Shown in pieces: positions 18,831 to 30,305 of a stretch of DNA of 64,000 nt. The translations under genes were made by a program, and so were the position numbers. Position 1 is the stretch's first letter. Each line of letters begins with the position of its first letter. The notes under the pieces were generated by a model. It was not told the DNA's origin. It searched no databases and saw only the letters and a program-made list of their open reading frames with translations. The DNA lies in assembly GCA_025716815.1 (NCBI GenBank), contig JAIXMN010000006.1, positions 558,001 to 622,000 of the forward strand. Direction: 5' to 3'. The stretch is from Dichotomocladium elegans. Lineage: Eukaryota; Mucoromycota; Mucoromycetes; Mucorales; Lichtheimiaceae.

Positions 18831-18930
18831 GAATAGTAAAATCTCCAAATAGTTCTAATCAATGAATATAATCTATCTGTTTCTTCTACTTCTATTGGCT
18901 ACGGTATATCCGCCAAAACATACACACGCC
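18831..18930 (+). repeat. Decayed LTR 3' end, E3-like family
   Basis: Follows the last 130 bases of the E3 LTR in the same orientation: AATAGTAAAATCTCCAA, AATGAATATAATCTATCTG, then CTATTGGCTACGGTATATCCGCC. It has clear homology but many changes. The segment 18461-18830 between this and the previous fragment holds no recognisable gene. Confidence 0.55.
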
Positions 18931-20659
18931 GGCTGTGTCGTAGGTCAGATGACCGTTTGATTGGGTTATGATCTTTCCTTTTGGTATCGGCAATAACTAG
19001 ATACCTTTTTTGCTAATATCTTCCATGTCGTCCATAGAAACACTTGTATTGAACATACGCAGACACACAGACACATAGACATATATATATATATATATAT
19101 ATATTCATGCCCATCAACAACCAAGGCGATCATCTGGCACAGGAACGTTCAAAGTACGCATAAATTATACAAATTTATCATATCAGTAGGTACAAAGATC
19201 CGTTAACCAACAGAAAGCATTGACCCGTCCTTTTTACACTTTGATTTACGCACCCCACTTCCCAGGCGTATCCAGATGTGCACATGGCGATAACCATGGC
19301 GGAGGATGGGTGGTTGACCAGGAGTAGCGGCAGGAGCAAGAATAGAGAAACGGCAGAACCAGCAGAGTCGCACAGGCTGGGTGGGAGGGGACACAATGGC
19401 AGCTTGAAGTAAGCGAAAGCCGGGCCAGCGGCAAATTATGCCGGATGAGCGCAGGAAAATAGGCAGCACCCCCCCGGAAAGGAAACCTCCTGGATTTTAG
19501 AGCAAAAAGGGGAGGGGAATACCCTGTCCAAAGGCGTTTCCCCACCGAGTGATCCAGTGTCTTTTCTGACCTCGCTTCCATGATTTATCAAGTACGGATA
19601 CGGCTGTGACTAATTTATCAAGGACAAAAGGTGGTAGGTTTGAATAAATAGCAAGTCGCGGTAAAGATTCCTGGACAGAACCCGACTTGATCCTGCAATT
19701 TCATTTTTTGGAACACTGTATATCATCAGCCATACGGTCGCGACAGCCGTGCGCAAAGCTCTGAAACCAGATTGTCACATTTTTCATACACTGGTTCCAC
19801 GATGACAGTAGGAGGAGCGAAGCGTAGATGGATGATTTATTCAGAGATTGGCCCATGTTTGTACATACTGTTTTCTAATTTTACTACATGCCAGGGTGTT
19901 GCTGCAGCTCTAATGAAGCTGAGGATGGGAACCGTGATAAGCTACGCTGAATAAGCGATGGTGACGAGATGATCGTCGCGTAGCACATGCGAGTGTTATA
20001 CGACGCAGCAGTCAAAAAATGAATTGATCTAAATATCTTTTACTGCGAGCAGTTCCATCCATCCCGTCTTCCTTTGTAACGAGCACTTTGTATCTGCTAT
20101 ATCGTTGTTTCTTCTAGCCACGGTTTCTCCGTCAGTAGAATTTGACACCTCTTTTTTGTTGGTTTCTGTGTGTAGCAAGGTTTGCACAACGAAATACACT
20201 CTGTGGCATCAAAGCTTATCGGTAAGACACCCCTCTTAAAGAAGGCTTAAAGTCCCATCCTCATGGATCCTATCTCTCGCGTGGTGAGATACTTTATACC
20301 CCTTGTGATTTGATTGGAACCGGATGTAGTGCTATGGCAGGCAACTACAGTAGTACTTTTTGCTTGAAAGGATGGGATTGGATTGAAGAAAATGTACACG
20401 GCAATGTTTTTATCTGTTGCTGTTGGGCAGATAATTCCTTGCAGACTGACCACGCCCAGAGTTGGCGGGTCCTGAATCTGGACCAGATGATTTTCAGAGA
20501 ATGGCCGATATGCTTTACTTTTTACCTTTGCGAGCAGTTGCATACCATGGAAGGCATTGACGTGCAGAATCTCATGAAGTAGGCTGGGGTGACTGGCATG
20601 TATATTATGGATCTGATGGTGTTAACGGTGGCTTAAGTGAAGTGCGAGCCTTCAAGGAA
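18931..20659. other. Intergenic, no supported gene; AT microsatellite
   Basis: Mixed sequence with an (AT)n run at about 19081-19105. Short frames on both strands (for example 20310-20582 plus and 20247-20543 minus) show no domain. Around 20100-20150 the motif TAGCCACGGTTTCTCCG recalls the LTR tail but is too short to call. Confidence 0.5.
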
Positions 20660-21921
20660 ATGGACCTCAGTCTATTTCGATTGCAAAAGAAATTCCAAGA
20701 GAAAACAAGTCTTTCCACTAATGGCGGAGCCGAAGAACTCCCGTACCACCCAGACGCGGTGAGAAAAGAGTTGGAAGATTATAAAGTAATGGCCGGACGA
20801 TTACATTTGCTACTTTGGATTCGATGGGTTTGATTCATTCTATTGTTGAGAATAGAAATACGCGGAAAAGCTAGAAGATGCGTTTATCACACGCGAGGCA
20901 CAAGACCGATTCTTACGACTCCTTCTCCAGGATCCGCCCTTTGACTTGACAGCTGAGATGAAGCAGTCTGCGGGTAGGAATCTTAATCTCTGAGCCTTCA
21001 TGGGCCATGGGATGTTGTTCTACGCGATGCTAACCGAGTTCGACCACAGAGCGTGCGACGGAAAAGCTTGAGCAAGATATCCTTAACACGAAAATCGAGG
21101 CGACTCGGTTACAGAACATACTTAGCCAACGCTACAGATCTGTCGAGGAGAGTAAGTAGACGAAGGGAAAAGGTTATAGCATCTCGGCGGCTCCGTTAAT
21201 CTCTTGACGCAAATGCGTGTGGATTTATCAAGCTTATCAGAGACTTGTGGACGAGACAGACCGGATTACCAAGCTAGTAGACGCTATGCAAGCTAATGCA
21301 AGTGATCCTCGTCCTTGAGGCAAAGGGGCTCGCGCGGTGAGGGCTAACTTAATAGTTTCCGAGTAGGAACGAGAACTGGAGCAAATTGAGGCGTCCACTG
21401 GAAGTGTAGAGCAACTAAAACGAACACGTGAAGAATTACTCGAAAAGCAAGAGAAACTGACAAATCGGCTTGTTGAAATCAACATGTCAATTGATGAGAA
21501 GCGAGAGAACATTGAACGGACAAAGCAGATTGCAATCCAGCGACAAAAACAGGTCGATGCGCTTGAGGCTCGTGTCGCAGCACTTAAAGCAGATATGCCT
21601 GATGTGATCAAAGACAACCAGCGGCGCAACCCAGCAGTGGAAGAAGCGACGATCTGGTACAGGACGGTCACGGATGAGTGCAACCGCTGGTTCGGCATTG
21701 AAAAGATTACTGAGACGCCATCGGCTGTCCATGTGCGGTTCATGAACTCTGCACACGATGAGCTGCATATTAAGTTTGATGAAACTACCCGCCAAATAAT
21801 GGACGCGGATACGACGGGCTGCGATATTCGAGATATCATGGTGCTTGCAAAGTCTTGTCATGATTTGGATCAGGCCATCACTACCATCATACGAGGGACA
21901 CTTTCAAAGTTAAGACCATGA
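20660..21921 (+). CDS. Sos7-like kinetochore coiled-coil protein
   Basis: Five exons with consistent phase: 20660-20785, 20856-20973, 21050-21151, 21233-21276 and 21367-21921 (314 residues); the fourth intron's donor is the least certain. The N-terminal block (HPDAVRKELEDYK, then REAQDRFLRLLLQDPP) resembles the Sos7 domain of the fission-yeast protein that binds Spc7/KNL1. A long charged coiled coil follows (REELLEKQEKL, ALEARVAALKADM), then a compact C-terminal domain of mixed helix and strand that may be RWD-like (WFGIEKITE, VHVRFMNS, LHIKFDE). Expected role: partner of KNL1 in the outer kinetochore, like Kre28/Zwint. Family assignment is from recalled motif similarity and is moderate. The start is the first ATG after an in-frame stop. 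Confidence 0.6.
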
Positions 21922-22206
21922 CATGGCACCTGTAGAATTTTCATTTGCATACCTATTCTGCATGACTCAGGGGAAAAAACGGTCAGAACGCTTGACACAT
22001 TTGTATATAAACATTAAAATTCTCTGCCATGTATCTTCTGGTCCGAAATCAATCTAGACTATGCGCATATACGAATCAGCATTCTTCTGATTTGTATAGG
22101 AGAACTCAAGGAAGAATACATGATAGAGGAGGATCCTCACGGAGAGGAAGAGCTGCGACTTCTTTGTGGTGTTCTTCGAGTGCCCACTTTAGTAATATAC
22201 ACAGTA

Positions 22207-24101
22207 TTAATCTCTATACTCATTCATGAACCCATTGTGGAATTTCTCGATGTTGGTACAGAATTGGTCAAAGAGATGTTCCTCTGGCAGAAAAGTTGAA
22301 CGGAAATGCCATGTGCCATCCTTTTGTCCAAATCCAGATCCTTAGAAAGAGAGTATCATCGGTGAGATACGAAACGATTACAAACATCACAATCTTTCAT
22401 CCATACTAACCAGGTATAACACAAACACCTGTGGATTCAAGCATCTTGAGCGCATAAAAAGTGTCAGGACTCATGTTGTTTGCCGCAGCAGCTTCAACCG
22501 CTTTCTTGGGCAGACGGATTTGAGGGAACAGGTACATTGCGCCCTCGGCATCATTACAAGACATATTCTCCAGGCTGTTAAAGCACTGAGCAAGTTTTGA
22601 CGCTCTCCGGCGAAGTGATTCATAGATGTCCATCATTTCTTTGTTGTATTGGTCATACGAAGGGTCGCCCTTGACCGGAGGATTCGTCATAAGGTCGACC
22701 ATGATCTGACCATGGACATTCGGGCAAAGTGAGATGGATGCGATTTTGTACAGCTGCTCCAGAACTTTCTCGTCAATGTTCACGCACTCAAGATAGCCAC
22801 CACGCCGGCCACATTCGCCAACCATGCCCTTTGATGTCGAATGAAAGCTGAAGAGCTCGACGTCCTGATAAGGCTCGCCCATGGACCGTAGAATCTTCTT
22901 GAAGCTGTGGAAGGGACGCGTTCCAGACATGTAGACATTGGTCTGGTATACTTCGTCTGCGAGCAAGACAAGATGCTCCTCATGACAGAGCTGGATGATC
23001 TCGCGCATATTTTTTTCGCTCAGACATTGCCCAGTGGGATTCCCGGGATTGATGATAACAAGCGCTCGGACATCGACGCCATTGGCACGTGCTTCGGAAA
23101 TCGAAGCCTTCAGCTCCTCAGCGCTCAGTCCCCAGTTGTCTTCTTCTTTGAGATAGTACGGGATAGGAGAAGCATTGACGAGCGCAAGTGTGGCAGAATA
23201 GAGTGGGTACTGCGGGATAGGACTGGATAAAAGAAATGAGCTCACATGCTGGGAATTTCAAGGCATCCTCTATAAACGACATGCATACATCATTATACCG
23301 CTTTTGTTATCCTTAGTCAGCATCTGAAGGACGGTCTGGACACCCGCTGACGCGCCCTGGGTAAGGAAGATGTGGTCGGGATTGGCCGGGTAGCCGTCGC
23401 GACGTTCAATGAACTTTGCGACATTTTCGCGGATATGCGGAATGCCCTGTGAGTGCGAATACGAACCAACGCTTCCGATGTTCTTCAGCAGAAGTTCGGC
23501 ACGCTCAATGGCGTCGATTGGATAAAGCTTAAGCAGCGTTGAGCGATTTTCGGGGGTCAGAAGATCTGGGTGGTCGCACAGCGAAGCAACCTTTTTGAAA
23601 CAGGAGCGCGTTTGCGAATGTGAATATCAGGGAAAACTCCTTTAGTTTTGCCCGCCGACTTTACCTGACGGAAAAAGGTGATTGGCTTTTGGCCGAGCTG
23701 TTGAGGATTACCGATGTTACAGAAGACGACACGGTTAAAATCAAGAGTGTTTTCATCTAGCAGTTGCTTTAAAGAAAGAGCATGAGTCATGATAATTCGG
23801 ACAGGCCGCTCCTTTACATCTTTCCCCTAGCCCCCCCTTTTCTCAGTCACCTTGCTCAGAGCTTCCGCACGAATGGGCAATGCACCGCGCACAGCATACT
23901 CGGCATTGCGAATTAACGGGTTCATCGACTCGTAAGTTAAAACTTTTTTCCCTGAAAATACTGTTAAACTCTGCGGTTGCCAAGCCGGATATGCATGTGC
24001 AAACCTTTTGCGACAGAGGAGGCTGTCCGAGATACTATAGCCATATCCATCACACGAGCCTTCGATGTGCGGTGTGCGACTCTGTGGAGCTGGCGGAACA
24101 T
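22207..24101 (-). CDS. Alanine aminotransferase, probably mitochondrial
   Basis: Six exons: 24101-24005, 23951-23851, 23826-23665, 23590-23289, 23222-22411 and 22340-22207 (535 residues, phases all consistent). It transfers the amino group between alanine and 2-oxoglutarate using PLP. Family motifs: KVLTYESMNP, AEYAVRG, ANIGNPQ-like NIGNPQQLGQ, LTQGAS, PIPQYPLYSA, INPGNPTGQ, LADEVYQTNVY, and the PLP-binding lysine in FHSTSKGMVGECGRRGG. The first exon is Arg-rich, Ser/Ala-rich and acid-poor (MFRQLHRVAHRTSKAR), as expected of a mitochondrial presequence, and joins in frame to the conserved start of the enzyme. It converges with the Sos7-like gene; 285 bp separate their stops. Confidence 0.93.
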
Positions 24102-25955
24102 GGTAGGTCTAAAGCATAGACGCTTAGCAGAAAGTGGGCGGGTGGGGCCAGAAGACAACAACAGCGCTCTTTACCTTGGGAGCGTAGTTGGATCGATAAA
24201 AGAAAACGGGCCTTTCCCTCATCCCAAGCAAACCTGTCAAAAAAAGGATAAAAAAAAAATTTCCCCTATTACTCCGCAGTTGTGTCGTACAAACTGAACT
24301 GATGGGCACAAGCCAACTACCGCGCCCCACTTGGTATGTTCCTTTCACTAATCGTTCTTATCAGCACGGACTCTGCATTTTTGTTGTCCAGTCGAGTGAT
24401 GGTGGTTTAACCGGGTTTATACGCCTCTTGGGCACGTTTTCTTGTATAGGACGAGAAGTTTGCACTGGATCGACACAAGATCAGTCCCCACAATCATATC
24501 AGTTTCCGCTTTTTGCTCCGCGAAACATTCTTATCGCCCCTGCATAAACTTCTCTTGGTTTGATTGGTGCTCATGTTTCCGCTGGTATTGAAATCAAACC
24601 CGTCCCATCGCGTTTTGGAAACATCCAACTCATTTGGATGGGGGGTGCACAGACCCTAATGCACAGCATCTGAGTGGGTCTGTCCGGTCTTATTGATCAT
24701 CTTCCACACATGGGGAATCTTAGGAAATGAACCTGATCATACGCACATATATCTTGCTCGACCTGTTACGGATAGGTGACTCTAAATACTAGAATGAGCA
24801 TTGCATTTCTTTTTATTGATGACGTCGAGGAACGTGGCCGTCCTGGAGTTATGAGCTATACTGTTACTGAAGAGATGGACTCTTTTCAAGTGGAAGGAAA
24901 AAGTTTAGGATTTCATAAAGTGCTGATGAGAAGGCCGTCGATTATTTGTTTCAGAGACTCGAGAGGAACATTGAGTACCCAACGCGGTGTTCTTCTATCG
25001 ATTCATGAAAAATGAATGCAACTTGCTCATATAAAAATGTTAAGGCGATTTCAGCCCTCCAATGGAACAGTCTCGATCAAATGGCAACAGCAACGTAAAT
25101 CGGAGGGGAGGCATCGATAGATTATTGATATTTTGGAAAATGAACGCACAACGCCAAACGTAGCCGATACGCACTTGCGCGATTGCTCGCCACAATTTCA
25201 ATTGATCCATCCGCTTGGAACATCCTGCAACGCATCGTAGTCATTGGTCCAGTTACTGAGGTATTTTCTCCTGGAGGGCATGAGTTGGACGTTTCCGCTT
25301 TCCTTGTCGATCTCGGTTTCATAAGGATGATGCGAAATTGTTCAAGCTCGCACTGGATCCATTGCCATCATTTCCATTCAGCCCGTTCAGTTGTTCCATG
25401 ACGGGACAGAAGCCCAAATCCCAGGACAAAATCATCATAATACGGATTTCTTATCAAATGATCCTGGGGCGGTTTTGTGTGGGTTTAGCGGCAGGATGGC
25501 ACGTCGCATCTACGGTGTCCTAGGCTAACCAATGTCTGCCAGGAGCAAAACTGATTGACAAGTCAGTGTAACGAGAAATTAAGGGGTTGCTTGAACGGAC
25601 TACGTATGACGGAGAATCATCAGGACGCCCTTTATAAGGCTTTGGTGATGAAGCCTGATCAGGCCCGGAAGGGTATCACGAGATCATTGTAGCGTCCAAC
25701 TCAGAGCATGACGTATTTGACTAGGACCACCGAATGCTTTTGTCCATCTCCACCAAAAAGTACGGGGAAGCCGAGAAAAAGGGCTGCTGGAAGCGGAGAT
25801 AAATCCCGATCTCGGGGTCGTGTTGGGAGTTGGGAAATACCCATACTTGGCCATCCCAGAGAATTCACTAAGCTTGCACAAAAGCGAACCCTTGCACTGG
25901 GTTTTTTCCGTCTTCTTTTTTTTTTCGCAGCATAACTTCCCTCCTGATTGCAGCA
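24102..25955. other. Intergenic region, no supported gene
   Basis: 1.85 kb between the divergent ALT and phosphodiesterase genes. The longest frames (24776-25015 plus, 25183-25401 plus, 25684-25956 minus) are under 100 codons and match no family I recognise. An untranslated or missed 5' exon of the phosphodiesterase could lie here. Confidence 0.45.
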
Positions 25956-27701
25956 ATGTTAATACTTCGATACAATGATCTGCCTGCAGACGATCTCATC
26001 CAAATAGAACTCGTAAGTTTAGCGACTATTATGCGAAGATCGGCAGAGGCATTTCACAGCATTGGAGAATTCAGCTAACAACCTGCAGAAAATGCGCAAG
26101 ATCGCCGATCCGCACGAACCTCCGAATGCCTCGTTAGAATACACACTTCTTGACAAAACCCGAGCCGAGATCTACGGCATGTTGCTGGGTACTGCAGAGC
26201 GACTCGAGGTCTGCAAGACGCTTGGCATTTCTCCGTCTGAATTTCTCGATTTCCTCATTGATGTTGATCGAGGCTACCATCCGAATCCATACCATTCCTT
26301 CTTTCATGCGGCAGATGTTGCGCTAGTAATATACAATATGCTGATAGAGCTTGAGGTGGCTGCTTATTTATCCCGCGTGGATGTGGCGGCATTATACATT
26401 GCAGGTCTGTGTCACGACATTGGTCATGTAAGTGCGACCGGGGAAAATAAAAAAGATTGAATCAACTCAGTTTCATTCCGTAGCCCGGGTTGAACAACAA
26501 TTATCAGGTGAATATGAAGACAGATCTGGCAAAGCGTTATGCAAACAAGTCTGTTCTGGAGAGCTATTCCTGCACACTTGCAATGGATCTCTTGGCAAAG
26601 CACGACCTCCTCCGGAATGTGGAGCAGTCAAGTCGGAAGGGATCTGTGCAAATCAACGAGGACAGACTCAAGACGTCGATTGTGAAGATGATATTGGCGA
26701 CGGATATGGTGTTTCATTATGAGCTTCAGGAGAACCTGGCCAGCCTGCTTGAGATTGCAGTGGATCGGCAAGAGGATGCCAATCCAGGGAGTCCTCAGGC
26801 TAACAGCGCAGGCATGCGCCCGAGGAGCTGCGGACAGATGAAGGACATTTTCGAGAGCGAGATTAGTCCTCTACAGAACTTTGAATCGCAGACGTATTTC
26901 GATGATGGTGTCCCGCCAAGCAAACCAAGATTCCTCGACTACAAAGAACGGCAGGTTCTATGCCAGATTGTGCTCCATGCGGCCGACATAAGCAATGCAC
27001 TCCGGCCTTGGCCGATCTGCAGCAGGTGGTCCGATCTCGTATGCGTCGAATTCTTCCGGCAAGGGGAGGAGGAAAAAAAGCACGGCCTAAAAGTCTCGCC
27101 GAGCATGGACAAGGACCAGGTCAAGCAAACAACGATCGGTCTTCAGTTCGGCGACTTCGTTGTTAGTCCGTACTTTGAGATTTTCGCGGCCATGTTCCCC
27201 AAGGCAGACGTGCTCCTTAAAGAGCTTGCAAAAAACCGAGAAGAATGGTTAAAGCTCGAAGAGCAAGAATCACAGGGGGTGCACCATTCTCCAGATGATT
27301 TTCCGGAAGATCATGGTTGCCAGCCGACGGATATGTTGCCCGACCAGCACATCTTAAATCCCTCCGGTCGCCGGGTGAGCGTCGCGGCGGGAATGATTGT
27401 GATTCCGGATGACCTAGAAGAGCGTGTGATTGGCTCTGGCAAGTCACGGCGAAAGTACCTCGGTCTGCGGAGCGTGAGCGACACCGGCATTCATCATTTC
27501 GATCCTCTAGAAAGCCAAGATCTTGAAAGGCTCACGCACACCGGACCACGCTACCGCGACAGGAATCGGCGACGGAGCGAAGAGCCTAGCTACTATCTCT
27601 ATCGCCACAAGATAGGGGTGGCGAGCGGGAGGAGACTGAGTCGAGGTGACATTGTGGACAAATGCCTAGAGCGTCAGCGAAGGCTGGCTTCGCCCCGATA
27701 G
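25956..27701 (+). CDS. 3',5'-cyclic-nucleotide phosphodiesterase (class I)
   Basis: Exons 25956-26012, 26047-26427 and 26484-27701 (551 residues). It hydrolyses cAMP/cGMP and would damp cAMP-PKA signalling. The HD-type metal site is clear: YHNPYHSFFHA-like NPYHSFFHAADV, LCHDIGHPG (joined across intron 2) and VLHAADISNALRPW. NNNYQVN and TDMVFHYE fit the PDEase_I fold; GLQFGDFVVSPYFE is the usual C-terminal helix motif. About 170 residues beyond the catalytic domain are charged, Arg/Ser-rich and without domain. The first intron as called is only 34 bp and the ATG may not be the true start (the frame is open further upstream), so the N terminus is uncertain. Confidence 0.88.
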
Positions 27702-27961
27702 TTTACCCTCCAATAAAAAGTTTTTTTTTCTTTTTTTTTTTGCAACTGAGTCATGAGTCACGAATTCAAACAAACAAAACTTTTTTTATTGAAGTTGGAG
27801 AAGTAAAGTGCATTTGTCTTGGAGCAAAACTCCAAGGATTCATTGTTCTGCTTATTTAGTTCATTACAATAAGGTTAGGAGCGGAGACGATGGAACGTGG
27901 ACGGTGTTTTGAAGTAGGCCTTCTCCTCACCGTCAAGACAACAACGCCAATGCCCACCTCG

Positions 27962-27965
<4 letters not shown>

Positions 27966-27999
<34 letters not shown>
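27966..27999 (+). repeat. (TC)n microsatellite
   Basis: About 17 TC units in the 713-bp spacer between the phosphodiesterase stop and the ALAS start. Nothing else is recognisable in this spacer apart from poly-T runs near 27720-27740 and a pyrimidine-rich stretch before the ALAS start. Confidence 0.9.
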
Positions 28000-28002
<3 letters not shown>

Positions 28003-28414
28003 CGCGTGCATATACCAAGCTACATAATGAGGGAGAAGGATTGCCCTGGCCTTTTTATAGGAAAAAAATAGCTCCCGCGCGGGGGTCATGTGAGGGTACG
28101 GTTGCGAGAAAGAAGCGGGGACACCATTTAAGGCCACGATCTCATTGAGGTGCTTGTATTTTCCCATCAAAGAGAGACTGGCAAAGGAGCTTCACGTGGG
28201 GGGTTGGTCGGACAAGATGGTCGTAATATCGCTTTGGAGCCAGCGACGGGGGCCGACCGATTATTACCAATCGTGACGCTCATTGGCTTACTGTGTAGGA
28301 AAAATTTGGCACCCCGGTTTTTTTTAAGTGTTTTTTTTTCTGGTTTCCTCTAATGGTAACCCTCTTTCGCTTTCCACACCCCCCCTACTCTTCCCTTCAC
28401 TCTCTTCCCGCTCA

Positions 28415-30305
28415 ATGGAGATTGCACTTGCTCAAGCCAAGAAGACGTGTCCCTTCCTGCACGTCACCTCTGCATCGTCTCTTCGTAGGCTCTCCAGCCA
28501 TGCCGCGTCGGGCGCATCGAAAACCAGCGCTCTGCTGAACAAGGCTCAGCAATGCCCTGTTATGAGCCAGGCTATTCAAGTGCAGACTCGTGGCATTTCA
28601 ACTTCCCATGTTGCTGCCCAGAAGCCCTCTGCACCGGTCAAGGCCAAGGCTGTAGAGCAACCCGAGCCTGGTATGTGTGCATGTGTGTGTATGTGTGTGT
28701 ATGTTTGCCGCTGTCTTATTTTCTTTTCCTCCCTCTTTCCACTCCTTTTTTTTTGGATGTTCATTCGCTTTCTTAGTTCGTCCTACCACAGTCGCAAAGA
28801 ATGCCCCTGTAACGCTTGAAACCAAGGCGAAGCGTTTTGATTATGAATCCTTCTATAACCATGAATTGGAAAAGAAGCACAAGGACAAAAGCTACCGCTA
28901 TTTTAACAACATCAACCGCCTTGCGCAGAAGTTTCCTCAGGCGCATACTGCCCGTGTCGAGGACGAGGTTACAGTGTGGTGTGCGAATGACTATCTGGGC
29001 ATGGGAAGAAGCCCTGTATTGACAGAGGCAATGAAGTAAGTTGTATAAACACTCCATTCCCCCCCTTTTTTTTAGCTACATATCCTCATCTCTTTTTTTT
29101 GACATGTCAGGCGTACATTGGATCGTTACGGCGCAGGTGCAGGTGGTACTCGCAACATTGCAGGCAATGCCGACCTTCATCTCCGTCTGGAGTCTGAGCT
29201 GGCCGATCTCCATCACAAGGAAGGAGCACTTGTCTTTTCATCTTGCTATGTCGCCAATGATGCCACGTTGGCGACCCTTGCGAGCAAGCTCCCCGGATGC
29301 GTCATATTCTCAGATGCGCTGAATCATGCATCGATGATTCAGGGTATCCGTCACTCGGGAGCGCAGAAGAAGATTTTCCGGCACAATGACATGGCCCATC
29401 TCGAGCAGCTCCTGCAATCTGTGGATATCTCTACACCCAAGATCATTGCATTTGAGTCTGTCTATTCGATGTGCGGATCGATTGGCCCCATCCATGAGAT
29501 CGTAGCACTGGCGAAGAAGTACGGTGCCATTACTTTTCTGGATGAAGTACATGCTGTGGGCATGTACGGTCCGCGTGGTGCTGGTGTCGCAGAACACCTT
29601 GACTTTGATTTAAATGCGGCGCATCCAAACATGAACAATGGCTCGATTCTCGATGATATCGATATCATCACCGGCACGCTGGGTAAAGCCTACGGTGTTG
29701 TTGGCGGTTACATTGCTGCGTCGGCATCATTGGTGGACATGATCCGATCCTATGCACCTGGCTTCATCTTTACTACGTCCCTTCCGCCAGCAATTGTGTC
29801 GGGCGCGATGCAGTCCGTCAAGTACCTCAAGGTGTCCAACCAGGAGCGCCAGATGCAGCAGATGAACACGCGCACTGTCAAGTCGCGTCTGCACGATATC
29901 GGCATTCCCGTTGTACCTAACCCATCCCACATTGTCCCGGTGCTGCTCGGTGATGCGGCTCAGGCGAAGCTTGCGTCGGACGAGCTTCTGTCCGAGCATG
30001 GGATCTATGTGCAGAGCATCAATTATCCCACCGTACCAGTTGGCGAGGAGCGACTTCGCATCACGCCGACGCCGGGCCACAATGGTCAGATGATCGATCA
30101 TCTCGTCGACTCCCTCGAGACGATCTGGAACCGCTACGGCTTCAAGCGCGTCAGTGACTGGAAAGCGGAAGGTGGACGCGCCGGTGTTGGTTTGGCTAAT
30201 CCTCCGAAGATCACGCCGCTGTGGACGAATGAACAGCTCGGCCTTGATTGCAAGGAAACTGTCCAGCAGGAGAAGATGGTCAAACGTTCATCGAACATGG
30301 TTTAA
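28415..30305 (+). CDS. HEM1: 5-aminolevulinate synthase, mitochondrial
   Basis: Exons 28415-28670, 28777-29035 and 29111-30305 (569 residues). It condenses glycine and succinyl-CoA in the mitochondrial matrix, the first step of haem synthesis, with PLP. Family motifs: [76 protein letters not shown] [11 protein letters not shown], and the PLP lysine in [13 protein letters not shown]. The N-terminal 80 residues are basic and Ser/Ala-rich (presequence). They hold two Cys-Pro haem-regulatory-type motifs, TCPF (C12) and QCPV (C47), suggesting haem feedback. Intron 1 carries TG repeats. Runs in the same direction as the phosphodiesterase. Confidence 0.96.

Noticed and set aside
21237..21839. 200-codon minus-strand frame, Ser-rich
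   Set aside because: Mirror of the coiled-coil exon of the Sos7-like gene; the plus strand has consistent splice sites and conserved motifs.
24776..25401. Short plus-strand frames upstream of the phosphodiesterase
   Set aside because: No domain and no splice path into the phosphodiesterase that keeps phase.
27966..27999. CRISPR-like or other spaced repeat array
   Set aside because: It is a plain dinucleotide microsatellite; no direct-repeat/spacer array is present anywhere in the window.
28816..29322. Alternative frames across ALAS exons 2 and 3
   Set aside because: Shadows; the ALAS frame carries all catalytic motifs across both introns.
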